64,000 nt of DNA from Butyrivibrio sp. VCD2006 (GTDB lineage Bacteria; Bacillota; Clostridia; Lachnospirales; Lachnospiraceae): assembly GCF_000423925.1 (NCBI RefSeq), contig NZ_AUIX01000035.1, positions 1 to 64,000 of the forward strand, read 5' to 3'. Made by a program: the position numbers and the translations under genes. The stretch's first letter is position 1. The number at the start of each line of letters is the position of its first letter. Positions 52,838-62,204 of this stretch are shown here, piece after piece. Below the pieces are notes generated by a model. That model made no database searches. It saw only the letters and a program-made list of their open reading frames with translations, and was not told the DNA's origin.

Positions 52838-53632
52838 ATGGATTACCTTCCCGAGATAGATCTGTCAAATGTTGCCACACCTTCATATACGCCCGCATTC
52901 TCCCTGGAGAAAGATGCAGGGTTTCATACAGCAGATCTTAACCTTATGGATATTGAGATCTCAGAAGCTGATTTTCTCAAGTATACATCCGCAAACGATG
53001 CGAGCCCAGGAACGATGATAGCCCTTTTAAATGCCAGAGTGATAGATTCGCTTTACCCGGACCGGGATAAGAAAATCATGGGCTCATATATAATAAATGC
53101 ACGACCTATGCTTGGAGCTTCAATCACACATCACAACTGTGTTAGTACGGTTTTTCTTGATTACAGCGACAAAATAAGAAACATGCCATTCGACAGGCAA
53201 TGCACAGTTTACCGTGGAAAGACGTTTATTCAGAGCGATTCTGAACGGGTAGCCGGAGCTATGACTTTTTCTGCTAACCGAAACCGTCTAATGCTTGATT
53301 CAGCTCCAACTCTTGCTGAAAAATATGATGTATTTGCAAGGTCTCTCTCAGGAGGACGTTTGCTTTTCACATATATGGTAAGCTATGTTGGAAAATGGAA
53401 GTATAAAGCTGTTGAAGAGTATATCTCCGAATTCTGGACTCACGTACCAAGCGCCAATGCCTTGCTTACTGAAGTTGCAGCAGTCGGAGGAAGGATTTTC
53501 CTAACTGTACATCAAAGATTTGAGGAAGATATCATAATTCAGAGTCTGCTTGATGAGCTTAAAAGAAATGGTATCTCCTACAAAGTACACAAACATATCC
53601 CTGCAGACAATGCGCATTTTCCTTCGCCGTAA
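52838..53632 (+). CDS. Condensation/acyltransferase-like protein, possibly 5' truncated
   Basis: A 264-residue cytoplasmic protein. PLLYPDRDKKIMGSYI-like text (NARVIDSLYPDRDKKIMGSY), followed by FSANRNRLMLDSA and a C-terminal TEVAAVGGRIFLTVHQRFEE, recalls the second half of condensation-type or wax-ester-type acyltransferases. The catalytic HHxxxD half is missing. The ribosome site is weak, so this may be a truncated gene. I am unsure of the family. Confidence 0.45.
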   Translation: MDYLPEIDLSNVATPSYTPAFSLEKDAGFHTADLNLMDIEISEADFLKYTSANDASPGTMIALLNARVIDSLYPDRDKKIMGSYIINARPMLGASITHHNCVSTVFLDYSDKIRNMPFDRQCTVYRGKTFIQSDSERVAGAMTFSANRNRLMLDSAPTLAEKYDVFARSLSGGRLLFTYMVSYVGKWKYKAVEEYISEFWTHVPSANALLTEVAAVGGRIFLTVHQRFEEDIIIQSLLDELKRNGISYKVHKHIPADNAHFPSP

Positions 53633-53716
53633 AACAGGTGGCGAAGTTCGAAACTCTGCAGCCATGTCATATACATGTCATTAAACAGAGGAATTTCATC
53701 AAATGGAGAAATCAGA

Positions 53717-54601
53717 ATGCTTAGAAAGGTGTTTTCATTGGCTATCATATCTATATTGATACTGACAGCATGTGGAACAAGAGATGATGTTATGGCTTCT
53801 TTTCAATATACGCTTGAGTCAATCCATAAAGTTAATGGCCGCCAGGGAGTATGTACAGAGGGCGGATATTACTGGGTTAGCGGATCTACGTCGCTTACAA
53901 AATACGACGAAGACTGGAATGTAATAGCTGAGAACACAGATCCTTTTAAGGGTTATGATATCGAGGTCAACCATATCGGCGATATCGACGTGTATCAGGG
54001 TGAACTTTATCTTGGCGTCGAATATTTCATGGATGGTGTCGGTCGCAATATTCATGTGGCTGTTTATGACGGAGACACACTTGAGCTTAAAAGGGTCTTT
54101 CCTTTTAAGTCTGACACCGGACAGATTGAATGCTCCGGAATAGCAGTAAACGAGGATGACAGAATAGTATATATGTCATCATGGGTAGATGATCCATCAA
54201 GTAGTTATCTGTATATGTATGACCTGGATAACGGAGGCTATAAAGGCAGGCTTCAAATGAATGCAGCTCCCAAGTGGATACAAGGAGTAGCATATTTTGA
54301 TGGCAGCCTTTATATAACAGCTGACGATGGTGATGCAGACAAAGATGAACCTGATAATATGTACCGAATAGACCTGGGAACGGCGGGCAGCACATATTTA
54401 GTGAGTCCTGAGCATTCCTTTGTAGAAGTTACAAGGCAAGGCGAGATAGAGGGGCTTACCTTTGATAAAGTCAACAACAAGTTTCTTTTGCTGTATAACC
54501 GGGGCGCAAGGATAGTCCTTGGTATTCCTAAAGGATTCTATGATGGCTATAACGAAGAAATACATGAAGTGTTTGTATATGATATAATGCCTGTTCGATA
54601 G
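53717..54601 (+). CDS. Lipoprotein with beta-propeller-like domain
   Basis: A 294-residue lipoprotein: signal peptide MLRKVFSLAIISILILTACG with the lipid-bound cysteine, then a repeat-rich all-beta domain (YQGELYLGVEYFMDG, FDGSLYITADDGDADKDEPD, EGLTFDKVNNKFLLLY). This looks like part of a beta-propeller that binds an unknown ligand. GGAGAAATCAGA supports the ATG at 53717. It is a single gene. Confidence 0.75.
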   Translation: MLRKVFSLAIISILILTACGTRDDVMASFQYTLESIHKVNGRQGVCTEGGYYWVSGSTSLTKYDEDWNVIAENTDPFKGYDIEVNHIGDIDVYQGELYLGVEYFMDGVGRNIHVAVYDGDTLELKRVFPFKSDTGQIECSGIAVNEDDRIVYMSSWVDDPSSSYLYMYDLDNGGYKGRLQMNAAPKWIQGVAYFDGSLYITADDGDADKDEPDNMYRIDLGTAGSTYLVSPEHSFVEVTRQGEIEGLTFDKVNNKFLLLYNRGARIVLGIPKGFYDGYNEEIHEVFVYDIMPVR

Positions 54602-54626
54602 AACAGTTTACGTTAGTTACTTGAGG

Positions 54627-54768
54627 CTGGTGATGGGTGAATTTGACTTTGACGGAATATTTGATCAGGTAGTCGATGGCCTTGTAGGGGCTCAGACAGC
54701 TTGATGCTAGTGATCAGGCTATAGGATATGGTGATGTGGAAGCTTATGCCGATAATATTACCCCTTAA
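54627..54768 (+). pseudogene. Frameshifted gene remnant
   Basis: The frame GEFDFDGIFDQVVDGLVGAQ ends, and a shifted frame continues DASDQAIGYGDVEAYADNIT and stops. It reads like a C-terminal piece of a decayed gene of unknown family. Confidence 0.3.
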
Positions 54769-54834
54769 TTTGCTCCCACATTGAACGCAATGCCAGAAAC
54801 CATCAGCAAAAATCTGATGATAACAAAAAAATAA

Positions 54835-55710
54835 GCTAAGTCCCTATTTGAATTTCAACACACAGATAACTCAAATGGGCAAGGGAAGAGCCAGTCCGCA
54901 AGTATTAGTGCTGATTCATACATTTATGCACTTGATGATGACGAAGACGGGCTCCCAGATAATACGAACACAATAACAGAATTACCAGTAGCGTCAAAGA
55001 GCAGTAGGTACATTTTTGCTAATCCCCGATGCACAATATACTATAGTCCTGGCGAAGGCAGCGATGGTCACATCATATCCTATGTTTACGTCGCTACTGG
55101 TTCTGATCATGTTTTGCGTGAATTTAAATATATTCCTCCAGAAGGAAAAGAATTTGACCGTTGGGACAAAGGAACCCCTGGAACCACCATCAAAATAACT
55201 AAAAACATAATAATCAGACCAATATGGAAGGATAGAACTCCTGCGCCATCAGAGCCTGATGATCCGGCAGAGCCAGACACCCCAGCAACACCTGATGACC
55301 CGTCTGTGCCAGATGATACGGCTGATCCAACACAGCAGGAGGGTGCTTTACCTACTGTAAACGAATCAGCTCCTGCAGTACCTGCAAATACAGAAAAAAT
55401 TGAGAATATTGATCCAGCTCAGAAAAGCACCAAATTCGTAAAACTGACAGTAGGAAAGAAACGAGTAACCATTTCCTGGAAAAAACAATCAAAGGGCATA
55501 AATGGCTATGAGATTCAGTACTGCACGGATAAGAACTTCCAGAAGGATGTAAAGTCTGTAAACATCAGCAAAGCCAAAAACACTTCAAAGACAATTAAAA
55601 AACTGAAAGCCGGTAGGAAATACTACTTCAGAATCCGTACATTTAAGAAAAAGGGTGCTGATAAGATTTATTCAAAATGGAGTAAGACTAAGAATATCAA
55701 AGTTAAGTAA
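54835..55710 (+). pseudogene. Surface-protein C-terminal fragment with Fn3 domain
   Basis: The frame is open from a stop at 54832 but has no start with a ribosome site; the TTG at 55114 is internal. It contains an InlB-type repeat-like stretch (YVYVATGSDHVLREFKYIPP, EFDRWDKGTPGTTIKI), a Pro/Asp/Glu linker (EPDDPAEPDTPATPDDPS), and a C-terminal fibronectin type III domain (VTISWKKQSKGINGYEIQYC) typical of Lachnospiraceae cell-surface proteins. The signal peptide and N-terminal part are missing. Confidence 0.75.
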
Positions 55711-55867
55711 CTCAGATTTTATTTAAAAACGACAATACTGAGATAGACGAGCTTACCCATAATGGAAAGCTGTTTATTCATCATTTTAAAAGCACCGCCT
55801 GACATTGATCACTTGGTCACTGCCAGATGGTGCTTTTAAGGATTATTCCCTTCTAAATAAACTTAAG

Positions 55868-56530
55868 TTAATCAATGATATTGGATTCATGAAGCTTATC
55901 GTAAATGGCTCTTCCAAGTTTTCCATGGGCTGTGGCATCAATGTGGACACCGTCTGCAGGACTTGGTGATACAATTTTGGATGCATCGAGAAACTCACAC
56001 CCGTACATGTCTGCAAGCTGCTTGTACCATGTGGCAAGTTCTGCTGAGACCTTCGCTGCATTTATGAAGTCAAAGCAGTCCTCAAGCCATGAACCCTTAC
56101 CTGTGGTTCCGACAAGCGGGGGAGCTATAAGAAGGATCTTCATCTTATCATTCATGCGGAATCTGTTATGAGCCTGGACTTTTTCGAGGAATATCTGCAT
56201 CTCCCCGGCTATGTCCATGGAACAGTAGGAAAACTTCCTCTTAAGATCGTTACTTCCGAGCATAATTATCATAGCGTCCAGAGGCGACTGACTTTCAATA
56301 CAGGGAATAACGTATTTAAGGCCATTCTTTTCACCTTCAGCAGGGTCATCTGTTGCTATAGTACGACCGTTATGCCCTTCCTCTATTACCTTGTATGAAT
56401 CTCCAAGCAGAGTCTGCAAAACACCTGTCCAGCGGCTGTTTTCATCTATTCTTGTTCTTTTTTCGGGATCATATCCCCATGTGAGTGAATCTCCAAAACA
56501 CAGTATTCTTTTCTTTTCCATACTTTTCAT
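55868..56530 (-). CDS. SGNH/GDSL-family hydrolase
   Basis: A 220-residue hydrolase: GDSL block ILCFGDSLTWGYDP, then GHNGRTIATD, IMLGSNDLKRKF and the catalytic DGVHIDATAHGKLG. The family includes arylesterases and acetyl-esterases acting on polysaccharide or small esters. No signal peptide is present, so it is cytoplasmic. The frame is open to 56722, but AAAAAGGATGC gives the start at 56530, and the extra upstream part reads across a relic region. It is a single gene. Confidence 0.88.
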   Translation of the reverse strand: MKSMEKKRILCFGDSLTWGYDPEKRTRIDENSRWTGVLQTLLGDSYKVIEEGHNGRTIATDDPAEGEKNGLKYVIPCIESQSPLDAMIIMLGSNDLKRKFSYCSMDIAGEMQIFLEKVQAHNRFRMNDKMKILLIAPPLVGTTGKGSWLEDCFDFINAAKVSAELATWYKQLADMYGCEFLDASKIVSPSPADGVHIDATAHGKLGRAIYDKLHESNIID

Positions 56531-56569
56531 GCATCCTTTTTGTTTATAGTCTGACTTATATATTATATT

Positions 56570-56735
56570 TCCTTGGAAAGGGTTCTGCACGTGCTTTTGA
56601 AGTAGAGGATGACAGAATGGCGTACATTTGATGAAAAATGATTTTTCAGAAGCAGCGTGATAATGTTCATGAAGCCATTGAACTTGACGAAGAAGGGGCA
56701 AGAGACTACGTAAGAAAGACACTCGGAGCCTGATA
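56570..56735 (+). pseudogene. Fused relics of a MarR gene and a lipoprotein gene
   Basis: The first part, GSARAFEVEDDRM (56581-56630), matches the MarR gene's end at 49648-49675. The second part, NVHEAIELDEEGARDYVRKT to its stop (56663-56733), matches the 3' end of the lipoprotein gene at 24102. Both are partial copies of genes in this window, joined by about 30 bases. Confidence 0.8.
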
Positions 56736-56756
56736 GCTTATTATTAAAAAATCACT

Positions 56757-56884
56757 CTTAATTACAGGGACAGAAGAAGTAGTTGGAGGACTGCTTAAGA
56801 TAGCATTACCTCTGCTAATAGTTGCAATGATAATTAGTCTTGTAGTAAAGAAGAGTGAGGAGGCAGAATATTATGGAAATCACA
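56757..56884 (+). pseudogene. Membrane-protein C-terminal remnant
   Basis: The frame GTEEVVGGLLKIALPLLIVA, MIISLVVKKSEEAEYYGNHT has one membrane helix and ends inside the DUF4342 gene's start. No start codon is present. It may be the tail of a lost partner gene. Confidence 0.35.
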
Positions 56885-57262
56885 CTTGAAGCAATTGAAA
56901 AGGTAATGGAGCAGGCAGGAGTTGACTATGCAGCTGCAAAGGAGGCGCTTTTAAAGGCAAGCGGCGATGCAGAAGAGGCTATAAAGAACCTACAGCCGAA
57001 GGTTTGCGAATTTGAAAAGGATGTTGAAAAGCTCGCAAACAAGGTTAAAGAAACCGTCAAAGACGGAAACGTTGACAGAATACAGGTAAAGAAGGGTGAT
57101 GAGGTACTCATTAGCATTCCTGTAAATGTAGGACTCATCGGTGGTGTTCTTGGTTTTGCAGTTGCACCTAGTGTCCTTATTACAGCCTGTGCAGCAGCAT
57201 TCGGACTTGGATGCAAGCTCGAAGTGGTAAAAAAGGACGGTTCTACAGACGAAGTTAAGTAA
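56873..57262 (+). CDS. DUF4342 protein with UBA-like N-terminus
   Basis: A 129-residue protein. Residues 1-40 (LEAIEKVMEQAGVDYAAAKE) are a UBA-like helical bundle and the rest is DUF4342, with a hydrophobic stretch GGVLGFAVAPSVLITACAAA. GGAGG nine bases upstream fixes the ATG at 56873; the frame opens at 56855 with a GTG. It stands next to PspC-like and small membrane genes, a neighbourhood linked to envelope stress in Firmicutes. The function is not established. Confidence 0.82.
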   Translation: MEITLEAIEKVMEQAGVDYAAAKEALLKASGDAEEAIKNLQPKVCEFEKDVEKLANKVKETVKDGNVDRIQVKKGDEVLISIPVNVGLIGGVLGFAVAPSVLITACAAAFGLGCKLEVVKKDGSTDEVK

Positions 57263-57289
57263 GTATCAGCGGTGGCTATGTTTTACGTG

Positions 57290-57559
57290 ACTTAAAGAGG
57301 GCTACGAGGAAGCATAAATATCATTTGGACAAAGCAGGTCGGTATCTATTTGATCCTCTTATTTACAACCGGTATCGGCATCCTTCCGTATATCATACTT
57401 GCTATAGTGATGGATGAAGCAGATGAGAACGTCAAGACCACTGGTTTCAATAGAAATACAAACAGTTACTCGGCAAATGATTATTATGAAACAAGTGAAC
57501 CCGTTGGTTTTAAGCCCTTTTCAGATAATGATTCTGAGATAAGAGGTTTTAGCATCTAA
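57290..57559 (+). pseudogene. PspC-like C-terminal fragment
   Basis: The frame IWTKQVGIYLILLFTTGIGI, LPYIILAIVMDEADEN resembles the end of a PspC domain, whose second helix usually ends YIIxxIVxPE. The first part of the domain is missing, and a hydrophilic tail follows. A TTG at 57350 is too far in to serve as a natural start. Confidence 0.5.
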
Positions 57560-57733
57560 GAAAAGGGGATGCAAATGTAATAGATCAGTATCCGTCATAG
57601 GCGGTTATATTGATATAGCACGATAAAAGAGGAGTATCCGGATATCCGGTTGGATATGCAGGGCTGTTCTAATAAGCAGGATAATCTCTTTCTACTGACA
57701 CAGTATTGACTTGGAGAAAAGGAGAGATTTGAA

Positions 57734-57907
57734 ATGTTAAAAATGACATCAAGATCAGAAGTAGTTTTGGGAATAGTTTTTGCGGTGAGCGGACTTATGT
57801 GCCTCGTTGGAGGAAAAGCTCTTATGTCTGGTGTATGGTTTCTTTGCACAGCAGCTCACTTCTTTGAGGCTTACAGACTGCATTGCAAGGAAAAGGAAGA
57901 AATTTGA
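57734..57907 (+). CDS. Small membrane protein, 57 residues
   Basis: The frame MLKMTSRSEVVLGIVFAVSG, LMCLVGGKALMSGVWFLCTA has two hydrophobic helices and a basic tail. GGAGAAAAGGAGAGATTTGAA gives a good ribosome site. I do not recognise the family. It follows the DUF4342 and PspC-like remnant and may belong to the same envelope-related group. Confidence 0.6.
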   Translation: MLKMTSRSEVVLGIVFAVSGLMCLVGGKALMSGVWFLCTAAHFFEAYRLHCKEKEEI

Positions 57908-58029
57908 CATAATATCCATTAACGGAATAGAATAAAATAAATGAACAATATTTGACACAGCCATTATTAACGTCTTTAAATATAATTATAAACCAAATAA
58001 CATTAAAATACCTTTTGTTACATCTATTG

Positions 58030-58073
58030 AAAAGAGGGCTGAACCCCAAAAAAATATTCAGCTCTCTTTTCGT
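58030..58073 (+). terminator. Intrinsic terminator
   Basis: AAAAGAGGGCTGAA (58030-58043) pairs, with one bulge, with TTCAGCTCTCTTTT (58057-58070). Confidence 0.75.
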
Positions 58074-58146
58074 TTATAAGTTAGTATTTTGATATAATAA
58101 GGCTGCTAATCGAATACAATATAATTCATATAGGAGAGCAGTAACT

Positions 58147-58326
58147 ATGTGGAAGATAAAGCAGATATATGATGGAGATTATGGCTGCGAGGAATTACTT
58201 CCCGGTCAAAAGCCTAAAGTGTCCGTTACATTAATCAATGAAGAGGGCATCGAGAAATTTGTTTCTGTTGAAGATGAATTTCTTGATGATAACGGACTTA
58301 ACGTGGGATCTAGTTGGCCGGAATAG
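58147..58326 (+). CDS. Small acidic protein, 59 residues
   Basis: An intact 59-codon frame (MWKIKQIYDGDYGCEELLPG, SVEDEFLDDNGLNVGSSWPE) with GGAGAGCAGTAACT upstream and a TATAAT box at about 58094. No family is recognised. It precedes the GNAT fusion gene by 12 bases, so the two are one transcript. The N-terminus IYDGDYGCEE recalls a short family of clostridial proteins, but I cannot name it. Confidence 0.6.
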   Translation: MWKIKQIYDGDYGCEELLPGQKPKVSVTLINEEGIEKFVSVEDEFLDDNGLNVGSSWPE

Positions 58327-58338
58327 AGTATAAATGGT

Positions 58339-59160
58339 ATGACAAGAATACAGCAGAGACAATATAATATCAATCTTGATGATAAGATATTTAAACCCGG
58401 AAATGTGACTTACAACAGCTTCAACATCGCTTTTGATATTCCATTTAGTCAGCAAGAGGACAGCCTTAATGAGGATTTGGTCCAAGTAGAGTATGAAAAT
58501 GGATATGTCATTGATATTGGATGGTACCCGGAGATGGACCCCAAAGGTAGTCTGATTATACAACTGATACATGATCACGATTGGAATAAACCTGTACAAA
58601 AGACAAAAATAACTGAAATAAGTGAGTTGTATACGGCAGTGCATGAGATGAAAATGAAAGCTCTATGTGCAACAATAAGAAAAGTCCAGCCAGGGGATGA
58701 AAATGTCTTGGCACATATCCAGACAGAAAGCTGGAAGGCAGCCTTTATTAAAATACTCAGTCCTGAAATATTAGATAAATGTACCGATATCAATAAAGCA
58801 ACTGCAATGTATAAGCAGCTCTTAGCTGAGGATTTTGGAAATGGATATATACTTACGGCAAATGACAAGCCTCATTGTATAGCATACTGGGATGCAGCAC
58901 GCAACAAAGAATATGCGGAAAAAGCAGAACTCATCTGTATCCACAGCCTTCCCGACAATTGGAATAGAGGCTATGGTAGCCTGATGATGGATCATGTTCT
59001 ATGCGATATTAAAAATGCAGGGTACTCTGATGCCATTTTATGGGTATTTAGAGATAATACCCGCGCCAGAGCATTCTATGAATCGAAAGGATTTTCATTT
59101 ACAGGTATTTCGAATACAGCTTTTGATACTGAAGAAGTATTATACTCGATTGATTTTTAA
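58339..59160 (+). CDS. Fusion of an unknown domain and a GNAT acetyltransferase
   Basis: A 273-residue protein. Residues 1-108 form a domain of unknown type (FNIAFDIPFSQQEDSLNEDL, NGYVIDIGWYPEMDPKGSLI). Residues 110-273 are a GNAT N-acetyltransferase (ATIRKVQPGDENVLAHIQTE), with the acetyl-CoA motif DNWNRGYGSLMMDHVL and the C-terminal LWVFRDNTRARAFYESKGF. It acetylates an amine of an unknown substrate. It probably has a shared transcript with the small gene 12 bases upstream. Confidence 0.85.
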   Translation: MTRIQQRQYNINLDDKIFKPGNVTYNSFNIAFDIPFSQQEDSLNEDLVQVEYENGYVIDIGWYPEMDPKGSLIIQLIHDHDWNKPVQKTKITEISELYTAVHEMKMKALCATIRKVQPGDENVLAHIQTESWKAAFIKILSPEILDKCTDINKATAMYKQLLAEDFGNGYILTANDKPHCIAYWDAARNKEYAEKAELICIHSLPDNWNRGYGSLMMDHVLCDIKNAGYSDAILWVFRDNTRARAFYESKGFSFTGISNTAFDTEEVLYSIDF

Positions 59161-59170
59161 TGTTTACAAA

Positions 59171-59216
59171 AAGTCCTATGACTTTCGACATTACTATTGC
59201 AAAAGTCATAGGACTT
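59171..59216. terminator. Terminator shared by GNAT and esterase genes
   Basis: AAGTCCTATGACTTT (59171-59185) pairs perfectly with AAAGTCATAGGACTT (59202-59216). On the minus strand, TTTTTGTAAAC follows, so it mainly ends the esterase transcript. Confidence 0.85.
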
Positions 59217-59228
59217 ATGTTGTGTTCA

Positions 59229-60566
59229 TTAACAGAATACTTCTATGTATTCATCTTCTCTTATATAAGGACGCCACGCGGCTTCGTCAGATGGACGACC
59301 ATTCTTCATAAAATTGGTCCAGTAGGTAACCATCTTCTCGGACAGTTTTACATCTTCATTGTTCATAGGTCTCCAGCATCTTCCCAGGGTCCCAAACATG
59401 TACCACAATTCTGCTGAATGAAATGCTCCACTGTCGTCACCTGGAAGATCATGGACAAAAGAGTAAAGATAAGAGGGTATTCCTGTCATTTCCTGTGTTT
59501 TTAGGCACCATCTTTTACATTCATCTTCAAGTAGGCCTGCCTTCTTGTTTTCTTTGTCTTCCTGAGTCTGTCCGATATCATTTGCAACAAAGCCAGTCAT
59601 ATATGGGATTTTTCTCATCTGCCCATTTTGATAGATATCTCTTACACTTTTCTTAAGGATATGACCGTCGATGCAGGGAACAAGTGCAAGTCCAATCCCG
59701 GACTGGAAGCATTCTGAAATAAACATATCCTGATATTCCAAAAGCTTTTCAAAAGGGATATCTCTTAATTCCTTTAGAGAAGATGCACCTGTCAGCTGTA
59801 CAAATTTTTCACCATAAGCCATTTCTTCATCAAGAGACGGCGTAAGTAAAAAGTCCGATTCGCATGTAACTCCGCTCTGAAGAATAGCTTTGTTTATCAT
59901 TTCGCCGGTAAGGGCACTGGATATTAGAACCTGTGTGCTCATACATCCTGCAGACTGACCGAAAACTGTGATATTTTCAGGATTTCCTCCGAAAGAGGGT
60001 ATGTTCTCATATACCCATTTAAGTGCAGCGATCTGATCCAGAATACCGTAGTTACCGGAAATGCTATCGTGGTTTTCTTCTGACAGCCATGGGTGAGCCA
60101 GAAAGCCAAGCGCCCCAAGACGATATGCTATAGTAACCAGAATTACACCCTTCCTGGCATAACTTTCTCCGTCAAATTCCTCCTCGGAACTGTATCCGCC
60201 CATGAAAGCGCCTCCATGGATATAAAATGCAACAGGAAGTTTTGCATCAGGCATAACATCAGCAGGGGTCCATATATTGAGATAAAGGCAGTCTTCAGAC
60301 ATATTTCTTAAAAACTCTTTATCCGCATAAAATTCTTTTCCGTAATTGAATCCCATCTGAGGACCATCAGGACTTTGGATTCTTTGCGGTGCGATATCAG
60401 AAAATCTGTCTGCATGAAATACACCGGTATATACATCTGGTTCCTGCGGCGCTTTCCATCTAAGATCTCCGACAGGGGCTTTGGCATATGGGATTCCACG
60501 GTAAACCATATAGCTTCCACAATCCACACCTTTGATCATTCCATATTTAGTTTTTATAGTTCTCAT
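59229..60566 (-). CDS. Carboxylesterase type B
   Basis: A 445-residue carboxylesterase / para-nitrobenzyl-esterase-like enzyme. Features are YRGIPYAKAPVGDLRW, the oxyanion-hole HGGAFMGG, the nucleophile elbow VFGQSAGCMS (GxSxG) and a catalytic histidine near the end (AFHSAELWYMFG). It removes acyl groups from small esters or sugar conjugates. No signal peptide is seen. It is the second gene of an operon after the MFS symporter (34-base gap), so it likely acts on the imported compound. It is probably controlled by the divergent AraC protein. Confidence 0.9.
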   Translation of the reverse strand: MRTIKTKYGMIKGVDCGSYMVYRGIPYAKAPVGDLRWKAPQEPDVYTGVFHADRFSDIAPQRIQSPDGPQMGFNYGKEFYADKEFLRNMSEDCLYLNIWTPADVMPDAKLPVAFYIHGGAFMGGYSSEEEFDGESYARKGVILVTIAYRLGALGFLAHPWLSEENHDSISGNYGILDQIAALKWVYENIPSFGGNPENITVFGQSAGCMSTQVLISSALTGEMINKAILQSGVTCESDFLLTPSLDEEMAYGEKFVQLTGASSLKELRDIPFEKLLEYQDMFISECFQSGIGLALVPCIDGHILKKSVRDIYQNGQMRKIPYMTGFVANDIGQTQEDKENKKAGLLEDECKRWCLKTQEMTGIPSYLYSFVHDLPGDDSGAFHSAELWYMFGTLGRCWRPMNNEDVKLSEKMVTYWTNFMKNGRPSDEAAWRPYIREDEYIEVFC

Positions 60567-60600
60567 TTTTACATTACTCCTGATTATTTGTTATATCTGC

Positions 60601-62022
60601 TTAAGCGATATCTTTGCCATAAACAGCTGAATTATCCAACATAGGCGCAACAGATTCTTTCCAACCATTTTTTCTAAGACTTTCAATTGCAGCAGCTCTG
60701 GAGATTCTTCCACTGTTTGCCTCTGCCATAATCTGTACATTTTTATCTCTCAATTTGTAGAAAAGAAGAATGACAGCTGATAATCCGATCCCAATTGCCG
60801 GAATGAGAGATGTACAGATCCAGATGCCGTTTACTGCTGATGCGCTCTGAACAGCATTTTCACCAGTCTGGAATCCGAACATGCCGAGCATTGAGATACC
60901 TAAAGCACCACTTATAGCAGATGTCAGCTTAGCCGAGAAAGTCTGGATTGAGAACATTATTCCGGCTCCGCCTGAGCCATTAGCAAAGTTGCCATACTCA
61001 ACGATATCAGGTGTGAACATATACATCAAAATACCTGTGACTGCTGTAAAGATTCCCTGTCCCACAAGAAGAGTGTAGAAAATAGCGGTGTTTTCATAGC
61101 CTGCTGCAAAACGGATTATGCCAAGTAGAGCAGACATTATGAGGCAGGCATGATAAATACTAAATTTATCAAGTTTCCTTATTACCAAGGGAACAATAAA
61201 CATTACGATGAATGAAGGAATCATAGTACACAGTGATACTAATGATGCTTTTGCTTCATTTCCAAGGCAATATCTTGCAAAGTAAAGACCTGTTACATTT
61301 GCAAAATTCAAGCATCCGGATGCAATAAATGCGCCGTAGTAGATAAGTAGATATTTATTCTTTACTACGCAGGCGATCATTTCTGAAAATTTCATGCTCT
61401 CTGAAGATGCTTTGGTGCCTGTTTCCTTGATGTTAAATGCTGCAGGGATCATCAAAAGACCTCCAACAACTGAGAAAATAAGTCCAGTTGCTGTCCATCC
61501 CAAAGTTGATCTCATAATAGGAAAGAGCAGCGTGATGAATCCACCAGCTATTGTGCAAGCGATACGACCATAGGAGATGATCACGGATCTTTCTTTTGTA
61601 TCATCGGTCATCGCTGTAGGCAGTGCATATATCGGAATGTCACACATGGTATAGCTCATGCCCCAACATATGTATGCAATTCCCACCCAGACTGTTTTCA
61701 TGCCTGACGGAAGTGATGCAGGACAGAAGAATACAGCAATTGAAAAAGCAGTGATAAGACCTGTGGATATTTTGATCCAAGGAAGATATTTTCTGCCGCT
61801 TTTCCATTTTGTTTTATCAACAATCACACCAAAGATAGGATCGTTGATCGCATCCCATATCCTGGCAATTACCAGAATCATGCTTACAGCCGCGAGTGAT
61901 ATGCCAATATCTGTCATGAAGGTGCTTACAAACATGCCAACAAGGCAATAGAAGCATATTTGACCTGCGAAATATACGGCGTAACTGATTTTCCCTAATT
62001 TACCCATTACATTTGTTTTCAT
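60601..62022 (-). CDS. MFS sugar symporter (GPH type)
   Basis: A 473-residue transporter of the glycoside-pentoside-hexuronide:cation symporter group, with twelve hydrophobic segments. The family signature is visible in DAINDPIFGVIVDKTKWKSG, with R/K-rich loops. It imports a glycoside or ester-linked sugar with a cation. GGGAGG AAAAA precedes the ATG. It is the first gene of an operon with the carboxylesterase. The AraC gene is divergent, with 182 bases between, which hold the promoters. Confidence 0.9.
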   Translation of the reverse strand: MKTNVMGKLGKISYAVYFAGQICFYCLVGMFVSTFMTDIGISLAAVSMILVIARIWDAINDPIFGVIVDKTKWKSGRKYLPWIKISTGLITAFSIAVFFCPASLPSGMKTVWVGIAYICWGMSYTMCDIPIYALPTAMTDDTKERSVIISYGRIACTIAGGFITLLFPIMRSTLGWTATGLIFSVVGGLLMIPAAFNIKETGTKASSESMKFSEMIACVVKNKYLLIYYGAFIASGCLNFANVTGLYFARYCLGNEAKASLVSLCTMIPSFIVMFIVPLVIRKLDKFSIYHACLIMSALLGIIRFAAGYENTAIFYTLLVGQGIFTAVTGILMYMFTPDIVEYGNFANGSGGAGIMFSIQTFSAKLTSAISGALGISMLGMFGFQTGENAVQSASAVNGIWICTSLIPAIGIGLSAVILLFYKLRDKNVQIMAEANSGRISRAAAIESLRKNGWKESVAPMLDNSAVYGKDIA

Positions 62023-62204
62023 TTTTTCCTCCCACTGTTATGAAATACTAATACAGAAATTGCAATAATTTGTACAACAATTGTGATTAATTATTGTAAT
62101 CCTGCGAACATGTTGGTATCATATTAGAAATTTAAGAGAATGTCTTTACGTTATTTGACTTTGAGTATTGCAAAAATTTGCACTAGGTTTTAGCGGAGCA
62201 TGAA

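Noticed and set aside
56531..56722. Longer SGNH hydrolase start at 56722
   Set aside because: The extra region overlaps a relic read in the opposite direction, and a proper ribosome site precedes the ATG at 56530.
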